The notes under the pieces were generated by a model, which was not told the origin of the DNA, made no database searches, and saw only the letters and a list, made by a program, of their open reading frames with translations. This document shows positions 1-6,539 of a stretch of 7,520 nt of DNA, one piece after another. The stretch spans positions 2,955-10,474 of the forward strand of contig METF01000076.1 of the NCBI GenBank assembly GCA_001771235.1, written 5' to 3'. This stretch comes from Candidatus Zhuqueibacterota bacterium RBG_16_48_16. GTDB lineage: Bacteria > Zhuqueibacterota > Zhuqueibacteria > Residuimicrobiales > Sediminimicrobiaceae. The position numbers and the translations under genes were made by a program. Each line of letters starts with the position of its first letter. The stretch's first letter is position 1.

Positions 1-788
1 ACCATGCTGTAATGAAAGGTGCGTTCTGCAAAGGTGCGGCTTTGCAGCGCTTTGAGGAATCGATTTTTAAAATCGTCAAAGTAGGCGCCGTAAATATGAT
101 AGCTGTCCGCCTGGTGAACATATCGCCCTAAATGCACGGTTGTACCTGACAGCTCGGAAATCCTGTCGGCGATCTTTTTTTGCAGCCGGACGAGTGCAAA
201 CATGTTCATAAAAGCGGCTTTGTAAGCATCGTTCGAGCGAAAGCGGACATTGGTGTTCAGGTGCCATGCGCCGCTTTCATCGGGCAGGATGCGGCACCAT
301 AGACTCTGCAAACAGGCGGGGTCGTAGCAAAAATTATCTTCCCACACTTTCCAGGTAACAGCCTGCGCCCGGCGGGTAAAGGGTGTTTTGGCCAGTTTTT
401 GAGCGATCTGCTCGATTTGATCGTAAGGTTCTTTTTCCCCGGGAACGCGGTAATCAAACAGTCGCTGGTGGTAGGTGTACTCCCAGCGGGTGTCGTTTGG
501 GTCGTCGGCCGAGCTGCGAACGCAATGATCCTTGATGCCGTCGAGAACCTCCAGCACGTATTCCTGCAGATCATCGAGTCCGCCGGGAAAATCTTTGTGG
601 ATCATCGGCTCGCTCAGCGGATCGTGCACCAGGATGGTCATCGTGCTGTCTTTGCTGGGCGGATCGTCCGGCTTGTCGTATTCGGTTTTCACGTCGCAGC
701 CGCGCTCATAAACGCTCACCAGCGATTTTTCCCAGGCTTCGGCAAGGCTGGTTCCTTCAACAAAGAGTACGGGGATGTGACCGGTCAT
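1..788 (-). CDS. Thymidylate synthase family protein (divergent, partial at 3' end)
   Basis: The frame is open from an ATG at 788 to the left edge (262 codons, no stop), so the C-terminus is missing. Thymidylate synthase makes dTMP from dUMP with methylene-tetrahydrofolate in the cytosol. Landmarks of the family appear in order: paired arginines in PFTRRAQAVTW (R139, R140), a catalytic cysteine in YDPACLQ (C159), the phosphate-binding stretch FRSNDAYKAAFMN (R184, S185, D187) and a late D-x-x-HIY motif (D228, H231, Y233). N195 lies 11 residues after R184, matching E. coli N177; asparagine there favours dUMP over dCMP as substrate. The N-terminal ~100 residues look unlike E. coli ThyA, and the protein resembles the less studied thymidylate-synthase-like group often called methanogen or archaeal type. 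GGAG (797-800) sits eight bases before the ATG and supports the start. The family assignment is firm; the exact reaction is inferred. It is co-directional with the signalling genes but separated from them by a repeat-rich gap, so co-transcription is doubtful. Confidence 0.82.
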   Translation of the reverse strand, partial: MTGHIPVLFVEGTSLAEAWEKSLVSVYERGCDVKTEYDKPDDPPSKDSTMTILVHDPLSEPMIHKDFPGGLDDLQEYVLEVLDGIKDHCVRSSADDPNDTRWEYTYHQRLFDYRVPGEKEPYDQIEQIAQKLAKTPFTRRAQAVTWKVWEDNFCYDPACLQSLWCRILPDESGAWHLNTNVRFRSNDAYKAAFMNMFALVRLQKKIADRISELSGTTVHLGRYVHQADSYHIYGAYFDDFKNRFLKALQSRTFAERTFHYSM

Positions 789-889
789 TGGAAATTCTCC
801 AGGTTAAGATTCACCAATAGGCAATGAGCATAATCTCACGATTTTCTTGGTGTTGCTTTTCGCTATTAGTTATTGGATTGTGAAGGTTT

Positions 890-934
890 GTAGTTCAGCC
901 TTTAGGCTGGTTAGCAAGCTAAAGCTTGAACTAC
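890..934. repeat. Cruciform-like palindromic intergenic repeat
   Basis: The outer arms GTAGTTC (890-896) and GAACTAC (928-934) are exact reverse complements. Between them lie two small hairpins: CAGCC-TTTA-GGCTG (896-909) and CAAGC-TAAA-GCTTG (915-928). The loops are also complementary (TTTA/TAAA), so the element can fold either as a three-way junction or as one long imperfect hairpin. This built-in symmetry is typical of dispersed REP-like elements, and similar GTAGTTCA/GCTTTAG-type sequences are, from memory, common between genes in environmental FCB-group genomes. Copy number and any role (mRNA end protection, RAYT transposase substrate) cannot be seen here. Confidence 0.75.
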
Positions 935-1051
935 GAACTAATACTATATGAAATTATGAAACAGGGAATTTCGGACAAGCTTAAAACTCTCAAAGTAGCT
1001 CGAGTTCACAGGATGCGGTATTTGGCTTCTATTGAAAAAAATAGATGGTGA

Positions 1052-1090
1052 ATGAGCAAAAGGTATGAGCAAAAGGTATGAACAAAAAAT
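1052..1090. repeat. 13-bp tandem repeat, two exact copies plus one degenerate
   Basis: The unit ATGAGCAAAAGGT occurs at 1052-1064 and again immediately at 1065-1077. A third, degraded unit (ATGAACAAAAAAT) follows at 1078-1090. The array is noncoding and lies downstream of the receiver-phosphatase gene. Replication slippage is the simplest explanation; a binding-site array is possible but unsupported. Confidence 0.8.
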
Positions 1091-1112
1091 CTGACAGTCA
1101 AATTCTTTATGT

Positions 1113-1145
1113 AACCCTGACAGGGTCCCGAACCCTGTCAGGGTT
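1113..1145. repeat. Perfect 14-bp inverted repeat downstream of the receiver-phosphatase gene
   Basis: The arms AACCCTGACAGGGT (1113-1126) and ACCCTGTCAGGGTT (1132-1145) are exact reverse complements around a 5-base spacer, CCCGA. Each arm is itself almost palindromic (ACCCTG-N-CAGGGT), so one long or two short hairpins can form. It begins 26 bases past the minus-strand stop at 1172, where a transcript end would be expected. No T-run follows the stem directly on the minus strand; the nearest run of six T lies about 25 bases further on. It is therefore either an atypical terminator or a dispersed intergenic repeat that stabilises the 3' end. Confidence 0.75.
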
Positions 1146-1171
1146 TGCCACATTGATTAGACAACCCACCC

Positions 1172-2338
1172 CTAGTGACACAAATATTTCAGGGAAAAGA
1201 CGGTCACATCGTCTGATTGGGGGACGCCTCCGGTGAATCTTCTTACCTCATCGAGAACGCCCTGATTCAAAGCCGGCAAAGAAGATGCGCCGACCTGTCT
1301 CAATACCTGTTCCATACGGGCTTCGGAAAAATCATTTTCAAACTGATCCATTGCCTCGATGACCCCATCGGTATACAGGAAAATCGTTTCCCCAGGCTGC
1401 AACAAAACATGTTGTTCTCCATAGGCATAATGATCGACGAACCCTAAGGGGATGCCATCGACAGTCTTGAGCTGTTCGATGTCGCCGTTCTTTTTTATAA
1501 GGTATGGTGGGTTGTGCCCGGCATTGCATAGGTCCAATTCTCCAGTGCGAATATTCAATATTCCATAAACGGCGGTCACATACACGTTGGAGACGCTTTC
1601 TCGCACGAGAGTGCTGTTCACTGCTTGCAGACATTCATTGACGGGTAATCCTCGTAAAGCGGTTGATCTAATGCAGGTTTTGCTGACGGCCATAAAAATG
1701 GCGGCAGGAATGCCCTTGCCGGATACATCTCCGATGAAAAACCCCAATCTGTTTTCATCGATCATGAAAAAATCATAAAGGTCTCCGCCAACTTCTCGGG
1801 CTGTTTCCATCGAGGCATTGATCTCAAATTCTTTTTGATTTGAGAAAAGAGCAGAGTTGTTCGGCAAAATTGAAAGCTGAATACTGCGTGCAATTTCCAG
1901 CTCCTGCTGAATGGCTAATAATTTAGTGCGCGTTTCCAGAGCGCTTTTTAAAGTCGATAATTCCTGCAAAGTTTTCTCAATGGTAATTTCAAGGTCGACG
2001 AAATTAATGGGCTTTGTAACAAAGTCAAACGCGCCGCGATTCATGGCCGTACGGATATTCTCCATATCGCCATAAGCTGAAACAATCACCGTTTTGAGCA
2101 ACGGATTATTCAGCTCGCGTATTTTTCCCAGCAACGTCAGGCCGTCCATATGCGGCATATTGATATCGGTTAATATGAGATCGATGCCGTTATTGTTTGT
2201 TAATAACTGAAGAGCTTCGACTCCATTTAATGCCCCAACAAATTCTAATTCATTTGCACGAATTTTCTTGCGAAATTTTTGTCGAATAAGGTCTTGAAGA
2301 TCCGGCTCATCATCCACGATCAGGATTTTATGGGGCAT
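1172..2338 (-). CDS. Response regulator with PPM/SpoIIE-type serine phosphatase output
   Basis: This 388-residue cytosolic protein joins a receiver to a PP2C-like phosphatase. The receiver (residues 4-120) has the acidic pair D9/D10, phospho-acceptor D58 in LILTDINMP, switch S87 in VSAYGD and K109 in TKP. A helical, probably coiled-coil linker (about 117-155) leads to the RsbU/SpoIIE-type domain (about 160-385). Its metal-binding aspartates are visible in GGDLYDF (D186), GDVSGKG (D204), YTDGV (D324) and SDDVT (D376, D377). Such proteins usually dephosphorylate a phosphoserine or phosphothreonine on an anti-anti-sigma (STAS) protein when the receiver is phosphorylated; no such substrate is encoded here. 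The ATG at 2338 is preferred because TAAAGGAG lies nine bases upstream. An in-frame TTG at 2371 would add 11 residues (MTFKILKEPFF) before the conserved receiver start and would run through that ribosome binding site. The neighbouring kinase upstream is the likely phosphodonor. The receiver resembles the one encoded at 6540-6911. Confidence 0.93.
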   Translation of the reverse strand: MPHKILIVDDEPDLQDLIRQKFRKKIRANELEFVGALNGVEALQLLTNNNGIDLILTDINMPHMDGLTLLGKIRELNNPLLKTVIVSAYGDMENIRTAMNRGAFDFVTKPINFVDLEITIEKTLQELSTLKSALETRTKLLAIQQELEIARSIQLSILPNNSALFSNQKEFEINASMETAREVGGDLYDFFMIDENRLGFFIGDVSGKGIPAAIFMAVSKTCIRSTALRGLPVNECLQAVNSTLVRESVSNVYVTAVYGILNIRTGELDLCNAGHNPPYLIKKNGDIEQLKTVDGIPLGFVDHYAYGEQHVLLQPGETIFLYTDGVIEAMDQFENDFSEARMEQVLRQVGASSLPALNQGVLDEVRRFTGGVPQSDDVTVFSLKYLCH

Positions 2339-2347
2339 GAAGAACGG

Positions 2348-2355
2348 CTCCTTTA
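2348..2355 (-). promoter_or_regulatory. Ribosome binding site fixing the receiver-phosphatase start
   Basis: TAAAGGAG on the minus strand lies nine bases before the ATG at 2338. It is a near-ideal Shine-Dalgarno sequence and argues against the longer TTG start at 2371, which lies upstream of it. Confidence 0.75.
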
Positions 2356-2412
2356 GTATCTTAAAAGTCAATTTTTGTACAAATATGGCAAAAGGTAGAT
2401 TCTGAAATATTT

Positions 2413-2513
2413 AACCACGAATTTTCACGAATTAAGCGAATTTCACGAATTTATACACCAAGACTAATTGTAATTCGTGTAAATTCGCGCTTAATTGGTG
2501 CAAATTCGTGGTT
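2413..2513. repeat. ~101-bp imperfect palindrome (AACCACGAATT-type intergenic element)
   Basis: The left arm (2413-2451) starts AACCACGAATTT and contains ATTAAGC and CACGAATT. The right arm (2472-2513), read in reverse complement, has the same blocks in the same order: AACCACGAATTT, CAATTAAGC and ACACGAATT. The arms differ by a few substitutions and a 2-3-base insertion, and enclose a 20-base loop (2452-2471). Within each arm the ACGAATT word recurs. AACCACGAATT...AATTCGTGGTT elements are, from memory, dispersed between genes in many environmental bacterial genomes. Its position between kinase and regulator means it could form a stem-loop in the mRNA and weaken or stop read-through. That role is inferred. 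Confidence 0.8.
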
Positions 2514-2648
2514 GTATTTTATTGGGCTCCGGTTTATCCGGCTTGGGATATATGATTAAAAGTCTCTCGCTCTACGGTATCTTGGGAGGGCATAAAATCA
2601 TTCATCGACTGGCAAATGGCCCCGAATCGACACTAGGATGGATGCCGA

Positions 2649-5600
2649 TTACCTGGGCAGACGAATGATAAATTCGGTAAATTCTCCTTCTTCCGTTTCA
2701 AAGCGAATATCGCCGCCGTGTTCCTTGACAACAATGTCGTAACTTAATGATAAGCCCAGTCCCGTACCCTTGCCGGTCGGCTTGGTGGTGAAAAACGGCT
2801 CAAAAAGTTTGTCGCGAACTTTTTCAGGGATGCCATTGCCATTGTCGCGGATTCGAATTTCAACGTGATTCTCCTGGTTTATGCTCTTGACGACGAGTTT
2901 CGCAGCAAAACCATCCCCCGCTTCGATTCCTTTTTTGTGCGCTTCATAAAATCCGTTCGTAATGATGTTGAGAAATACACGACTAATGTCCTGTGGCACC
3001 ACCTTCATCAAACCGATGGATTCGTCAAATTCTTTTTCTATGGCGATGTTAAACGATGTGTCGTGTGCTCGCATGCCGTGGTACGCGAGGTTGATATATT
3101 CATCGAGCACGGCATTGATATCGGTATCCTGGCGCTCACCGGATTTGCCCCGCGAATGTTGCAGCATGCTGCGGACAATGCTGTCGGCTCTTTTGCCATG
3201 CTCGCTGATCTTTTTGGCATTCTGCCCAAGGTGCTGCAGGATGTCAAACAGATTATCGAGATCGTCAGCATTCAGGCGATCTTTATGTTTTTCCAAATCC
3301 TGCCTCAGCTCCTCTGCCAGCTCGATGATGATATCAGCAAAGTTGTTGACAAAGTTGAGCGGATTTTTAATCTCATGGGCAATACCCGCTGTCAATGCGC
3401 CAAGAGAAGCCAGCTTCTCCTGAGTAATAAGCTGCTCCTGGGTGGCTTTTAAATTTTCCAGCGTGGAGTTTAACTGGCGATAGGCATCGGCGTTGTCCAG
3501 GGCAATTGTCGTATAGGTTGCCAGACTTTGAAAAATGTTAAGGTGATGGGGCGTATAGGCATTCTCCCGGAAGCTTTGCATACTGATGACGCCGAGAACC
3601 CGCTCTTGCAGGACGAGAGGTAAATAGACCATAGAAACAGGTTCTCCCGCGCTGCTGCCATCCTCAAGTTTTCTACCCAGGTGAGAATAGTGTTGAATGT
3701 ATTTGCTATACTCTTTACGGACATTATTGATAAAGACAGGCTTGCGGTTTTCAATACACCATACAGGGAATTGGTCTTTGTTCTTTGTTGTGCGGGAGTA
3801 GGGTGCGTAGCGTTTTCCCTTTTCAATCGCCAGCTTATATTCGATCTGCTCCTTTTCAGGATGGAAAATACCTACTGCAAAGATTGTTGCATCCGCCAGG
3901 CTGTTAACGCGCTGGTAGAGCTTGTAAAAGATCGTTTCGAAATCAAGCGAAGCCGTTATCTCCTTACCGATTTCGCTCAGCAGCTCGACGTTTTTCTTGC
4001 GCTCGTTTTCCGCCTGCAATGCTTTGGATGTGGCTTCGGCCGCCTCGGCGCGTAACTCCGCTTCCCTGAGCTGGGATTGTTCCCGTTCCTTTTTCGTCAA
4101 GCGCCGCCGTTGGACTCGATCAGCGACGAACAGCAATCCGATGAGCATCAAGCCATAGAGGGTATAGGCCGCCCAGGTTCGATACCACGGCGGCAGGATA
4201 CTGAAGGTGTACGTGGCCTCCTGACCGACGTGTCCGTAAATGTTTTGCCCACGCACTCGAAAAGTATATTTCCCTGGCGGCAGGTTCGTATAATCCCTTT
4301 TATTTTCTTCTGTCCAGGGCGACCAGCGGTGGTCGAATCCTTCCATGATCGATTGAAATTTATTTCCCGAAGGATAATCATAGGTTGTGGCGGCGAATTC
4401 GAAGCGCAGGGCGTTGTCGGCAAATTTCAGCTCAGGGGTGAAAGAAGTTCCGTCAGGATACAAACCTCCAAAAATAACCGAATCTCCTCCCGCAATGACC
4501 GATCTGATCAAAGTCGGGAAATCCTTTTCATAGTCCTTTTCGATAAGCGGATTGTACCGGATCAGCTTTTCGGTGCTGCCAATCCAGACAATGCCGTCAT
4601 CTTCCACGTAAATGTCCGACGAATTCAAATCAGCAAAACGCTGGAATTGCGCCTTCTCCGTCCTAAACGAACCATCAGCTCCTCTTTTGAGGACTGCCGT
4701 TTCGCGACCAAAATTGATCCAGATGTTGCCACGACTGTCCTCGACCACGCCGTTGCTCGGCAAAGAAGACCCGAAAGAGACGATATGGCTCAACATGGAA
4801 TCAGGCTCAAACTTTTGAGCTCGTTCGTTAAATCGAAAAACGTTCTCCGGTACGACAAAAATGGGCTGCCCTTCTGCTGCAAAGACGCCCACTCCGCCAT
4901 CTGTGAGCAGACCATGTTCGCGGCCGAACCGCGTTATTTGCGGGGTGTCCAGGGAGGTCGTTGAGAAAGTAACTCGTAAGAGTCCCCTATCACTGGTGCC
5001 GAGCCATAGCACACCCGGCTCGATCTCAATAATGTGGGTGATATATTCGTGAACGCCGTCGATCCGTCCTTCGCTGATCCACTGCCCGGTTTCGGACTTG
5101 TCCAGCCTGAAAGAAGCCAAGCCGTCAAAGAGACCGACAAACAATCGTTTGTTATCCTGTAGTGACCGATGCAAGATGGACGGATAAAAAGAGAGTCCCA
5201 CCGACTGTTTGATGGGCAAGGCCCTGTTTCCTTCGATGCGATAAAGCCCTGTGCTCACCGCGACGAGCAAGGTTTGATCATAAGAGAGCAGGGAAAAGCT
5301 TTGAAGATTGCCGGTGCCGAGGCCTGTCACGGGTTTGAAGGTTGTGGTTGCAGGATCCAGGAAAAATACGCCATTTGATGTGCCTACATAGAGTATGCCG
5401 TTATGCCGCAGGATATCATAGACTCCTCCGATTAAACCGGAGGTCGGGCCGTAAAACGATAGCGGAGAAGGCGTTTCTATTTGTACGATGCCATTCTCAG
5501 GTCCTAACCACAAGGTGCCGTTGCGGTCGACAAAAGTTGCGAGAATCGAATTCCCAGGCAATCCGGTGGATTGATCTAAAAATTGCAATGCCCTGCCATT

Positions 5601-6509
5601 ATGATCGATGATCACGGCTCCCCCGTTTATGGTAGCCAAACAGAATGTTCCATCCGTCAGAACCACGGCGTCATATACGGTGTTCGTGAAAAGAAAATCG
5701 TCCGCCTCTGTCTTAAACGGCTGAAACGATTTGCCATCGTACAAAAACAATCCCCGGTTAAAAGTGCCTACCAGAATCACGTCGGCTTTGCCGTTCTTGT
5801 CCTTTTGAAAAGGCAACATCACCTGCAAGCGCTCGTCGGCAAACTGCGAGCCTCCGGGAAGAAGATGCAACGAGTCATTCTTCATTTCCATAAGACCCAC
5901 GCCGCTTTGCTGCACGTAATAAACACCATTGATCCAGAAGGCATAATTGAACCGCCCTGCGGGCTTCCAGATTTTTACGGTCCAGTTTTCCGGGGCAGAT
6001 TGGCCATCGCCCTTTTTTTGATCAACAGAGCTCCTGTCCGGCGTAAATCGAAACAGCCGTTCGCGGGTCTGGAAATAAATCCCCTTATCGGTAACAATGG
6101 TCGTCCAGACATAACTGAAAACCTGGTTCTCTTTTGGGATGTAGTCAAGCAGAGAAACGTACTTTAATTGTCCGACGGCGTCCGGCTCCAGATAGCCAAA
6201 GTCAGCCGAAGCGCCGACATAAATACGTCCGTCTTCATCGATGGCCAGGGAACGGGCAAATGTCTTATTGGCGGTTTTAATCATTCGCCATGATGATCCG
6301 TCATATTCCAGTACGCCGGGAGCGGTGCCTATGTAAATCACGCCGTGACCATCCTGTAAAAAGGCCCATGTTTGCGGATCGGCGCCGGTTGTTTGTGGAG
6401 TGTAGGAGGTGATAACAGGCAGGCCGGTTTCGTTTTGGCGAGAATCAGAAGTGGCATAAGAGGCAAGTGCCGTGCAAAAAAGTACGATGAAAACGCACTG
6501 ATTTTTCAA
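2649..6509 (-). CDS. Membrane sensor histidine kinase: beta-propeller, Y_Y_Y, GAF, HisKA, HATPase_c
   Basis: This 1286-residue inner-membrane kinase has a signal peptide (1-19, cleavage near ASYA/TS). A long periplasmic region follows with two-component-regulator propeller repeats (about 40-660), for example GVIYIGTAPGVLEYDG, GTLWLGPENGIVQIE, GILYVGTSNGVFFLD, VLWLGTSDRGLLRV and IVWIGSTEKLIRYNP. Next come a Y_Y_Y domain (about 695-772), one transmembrane helix (about 778-796), a charged coiled coil (800-846), a GAF domain (about 848-1008) and a second short coiled coil. The HisKA phospho-acceptor is H1045 in AHEIKNP. The ATPase domain shows the N box (N1181, N1185), the G1 box RDNGNGIP (D1222), the F box FEPFF and the G2 box GKGTGLGLS. 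There is no C-terminal receiver and no DNA-binding domain, unlike Bacteroides hybrid two-component systems that share this sensor architecture; the receivers are separate flanking genes. Ligand unknown. It starts at TTG with AAAGGG six bases upstream, 30 bases after the preceding stop, so it is probably co-transcribed with the small receiver. Confidence 0.95.
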   Translation of the reverse strand: MKNQCVFIVLFCTALASYATSDSRQNETGLPVITSYTPQTTGADPQTWAFLQDGHGVIYIGTAPGVLEYDGSSWRMIKTANKTFARSLAIDEDGRIYVGASADFGYLEPDAVGQLKYVSLLDYIPKENQVFSYVWTTIVTDKGIYFQTRERLFRFTPDRSSVDQKKGDGQSAPENWTVKIWKPAGRFNYAFWINGVYYVQQSGVGLMEMKNDSLHLLPGGSQFADERLQVMLPFQKDKNGKADVILVGTFNRGLFLYDGKSFQPFKTEADDFLFTNTVYDAVVLTDGTFCLATINGGAVIIDHNGRALQFLDQSTGLPGNSILATFVDRNGTLWLGPENGIVQIETPSPLSFYGPTSGLIGGVYDILRHNGILYVGTSNGVFFLDPATTTFKPVTGLGTGNLQSFSLLSYDQTLLVAVSTGLYRIEGNRALPIKQSVGLSFYPSILHRSLQDNKRLFVGLFDGLASFRLDKSETGQWISEGRIDGVHEYITHIIEIEPGVLWLGTSDRGLLRVTFSTTSLDTPQITRFGREHGLLTDGGVGVFAAEGQPIFVVPENVFRFNERAQKFEPDSMLSHIVSFGSSLPSNGVVEDSRGNIWINFGRETAVLKRGADGSFRTEKAQFQRFADLNSSDIYVEDDGIVWIGSTEKLIRYNPLIEKDYEKDFPTLIRSVIAGGDSVIFGGLYPDGTSFTPELKFADNALRFEFAATTYDYPSGNKFQSIMEGFDHRWSPWTEENKRDYTNLPPGKYTFRVRGQNIYGHVGQEATYTFSILPPWYRTWAAYTLYGLMLIGLLFVADRVQRRRLTKKEREQSQLREAELRAEAAEATSKALQAENERKKNVELLSEIGKEITASLDFETIFYKLYQRVNSLADATIFAVGIFHPEKEQIEYKLAIEKGKRYAPYSRTTKNKDQFPVWCIENRKPVFINNVRKEYSKYIQHYSHLGRKLEDGSSAGEPVSMVYLPLVLQERVLGVISMQSFRENAYTPHHLNIFQSLATYTTIALDNADAYRQLNSTLENLKATQEQLITQEKLASLGALTAGIAHEIKNPLNFVNNFADIIIELAEELRQDLEKHKDRLNADDLDNLFDILQHLGQNAKKISEHGKRADSIVRSMLQHSRGKSGERQDTDINAVLDEYINLAYHGMRAHDTSFNIAIEKEFDESIGLMKVVPQDISRVFLNIITNGFYEAHKKGIEAGDGFAAKLVVKSINQENHVEIRIRDNGNGIPEKVRDKLFEPFFTTKPTGKGTGLGLSLSYDIVVKEHGGDIRFETEEGEFTEFIIRLPR

Positions 6510-6515
6510 ATTGAT

Positions 6516-6521
6516 CCCTTT
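6516..6521 (-). promoter_or_regulatory. Ribosome binding site supporting a TTG start for the kinase
   Basis: AAAGGG on the minus strand is followed by six bases (ATCAAT) and then TTG at 6509. The resulting N-terminus, MKNQCVFIVLFCTALASYA, is a well-formed signal peptide. No in-frame ATG lies between this TTG and the hydrophobic segment, so the rare start codon is the best choice. Confidence 0.65.
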
Positions 6522-6539
6522 GTCGTTTTTATTTACCAG

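Larger units (their letters stand above)
789..1171. other. Repeat-rich intergenic region
   Basis: This gap lies between the receiver-phosphatase stop and the thymidylate-synthase-like start, both on the minus strand. It contains a cruciform-like element (890-934), a 13-bp tandem repeat (1052-1090) and a perfect 14-bp inverted repeat (1113-1145). The only sizeable open frame (minus, 944-1153) runs through these repeats, has no recognisable protein character and is not called. No convincing -35/-10 pair for the minus-strand gene at 788 was found. Confidence 0.7.
2339..2648. other. Intergenic region with a long palindrome
   Basis: This 310-base gap separates the kinase stop from the receiver-phosphatase start. 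The palindrome at 2413-2513 fills its middle. Nearer the kinase a weak minus-strand stem can be drawn (TCGA at 2605-2608 with 2627-2630, GGC/GCC inside at 2611-2613 and 2619-2621), followed by TTTT (2594-2597); this is too weak to call a terminator. No good -35/-10 pair was found ahead of the receiver-phosphatase, so whether it has its own promoter is open. Confidence 0.6.

Noticed and set aside
399..827. Plus-strand 142-codon frame and minus-strand frames at 76-267 and 257-574
   Set aside because: All overlap the thymidylate-synthase-family gene, which accounts for the whole stretch with conserved catalytic motifs.
890..1145. CRISPR array
   Set aside because: The repeats are different from each other and palindromic, with no regular repeat-spacer pattern and no cas genes.
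1113..1145. Classical Rho-independent terminator
   Set aside because: The stem is perfect, but no T-run follows immediately on either strand, so it is listed as an inverted repeat with a possible 3'-end role.
944..1153. Minus-strand 69-codon frame
   Set aside because: It is built from the intergenic inverted and tandem repeats, with no ribosome binding site or protein-like pattern.
2369..2371. TTG as start of the receiver-phosphatase
   Set aside because: The ATG 33 bases later has a strong TAAAGGAG at the right distance and begins exactly at the conserved receiver strand.
2552..2668. Plus-strand 38-codon frame ending inside the kinase 3' end
   Set aside because: It is short, has only a weak GGGA upstream, overlaps the convergent kinase stop, and has no recognisable content.
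4077..4964. Long plus-strand open frame (295 codons) inside the kinase gene
   Set aside because: It is antisense to the propeller-coding part of the kinase, has no recognisable domain, and its composition is what a reverse-strand shadow would give.
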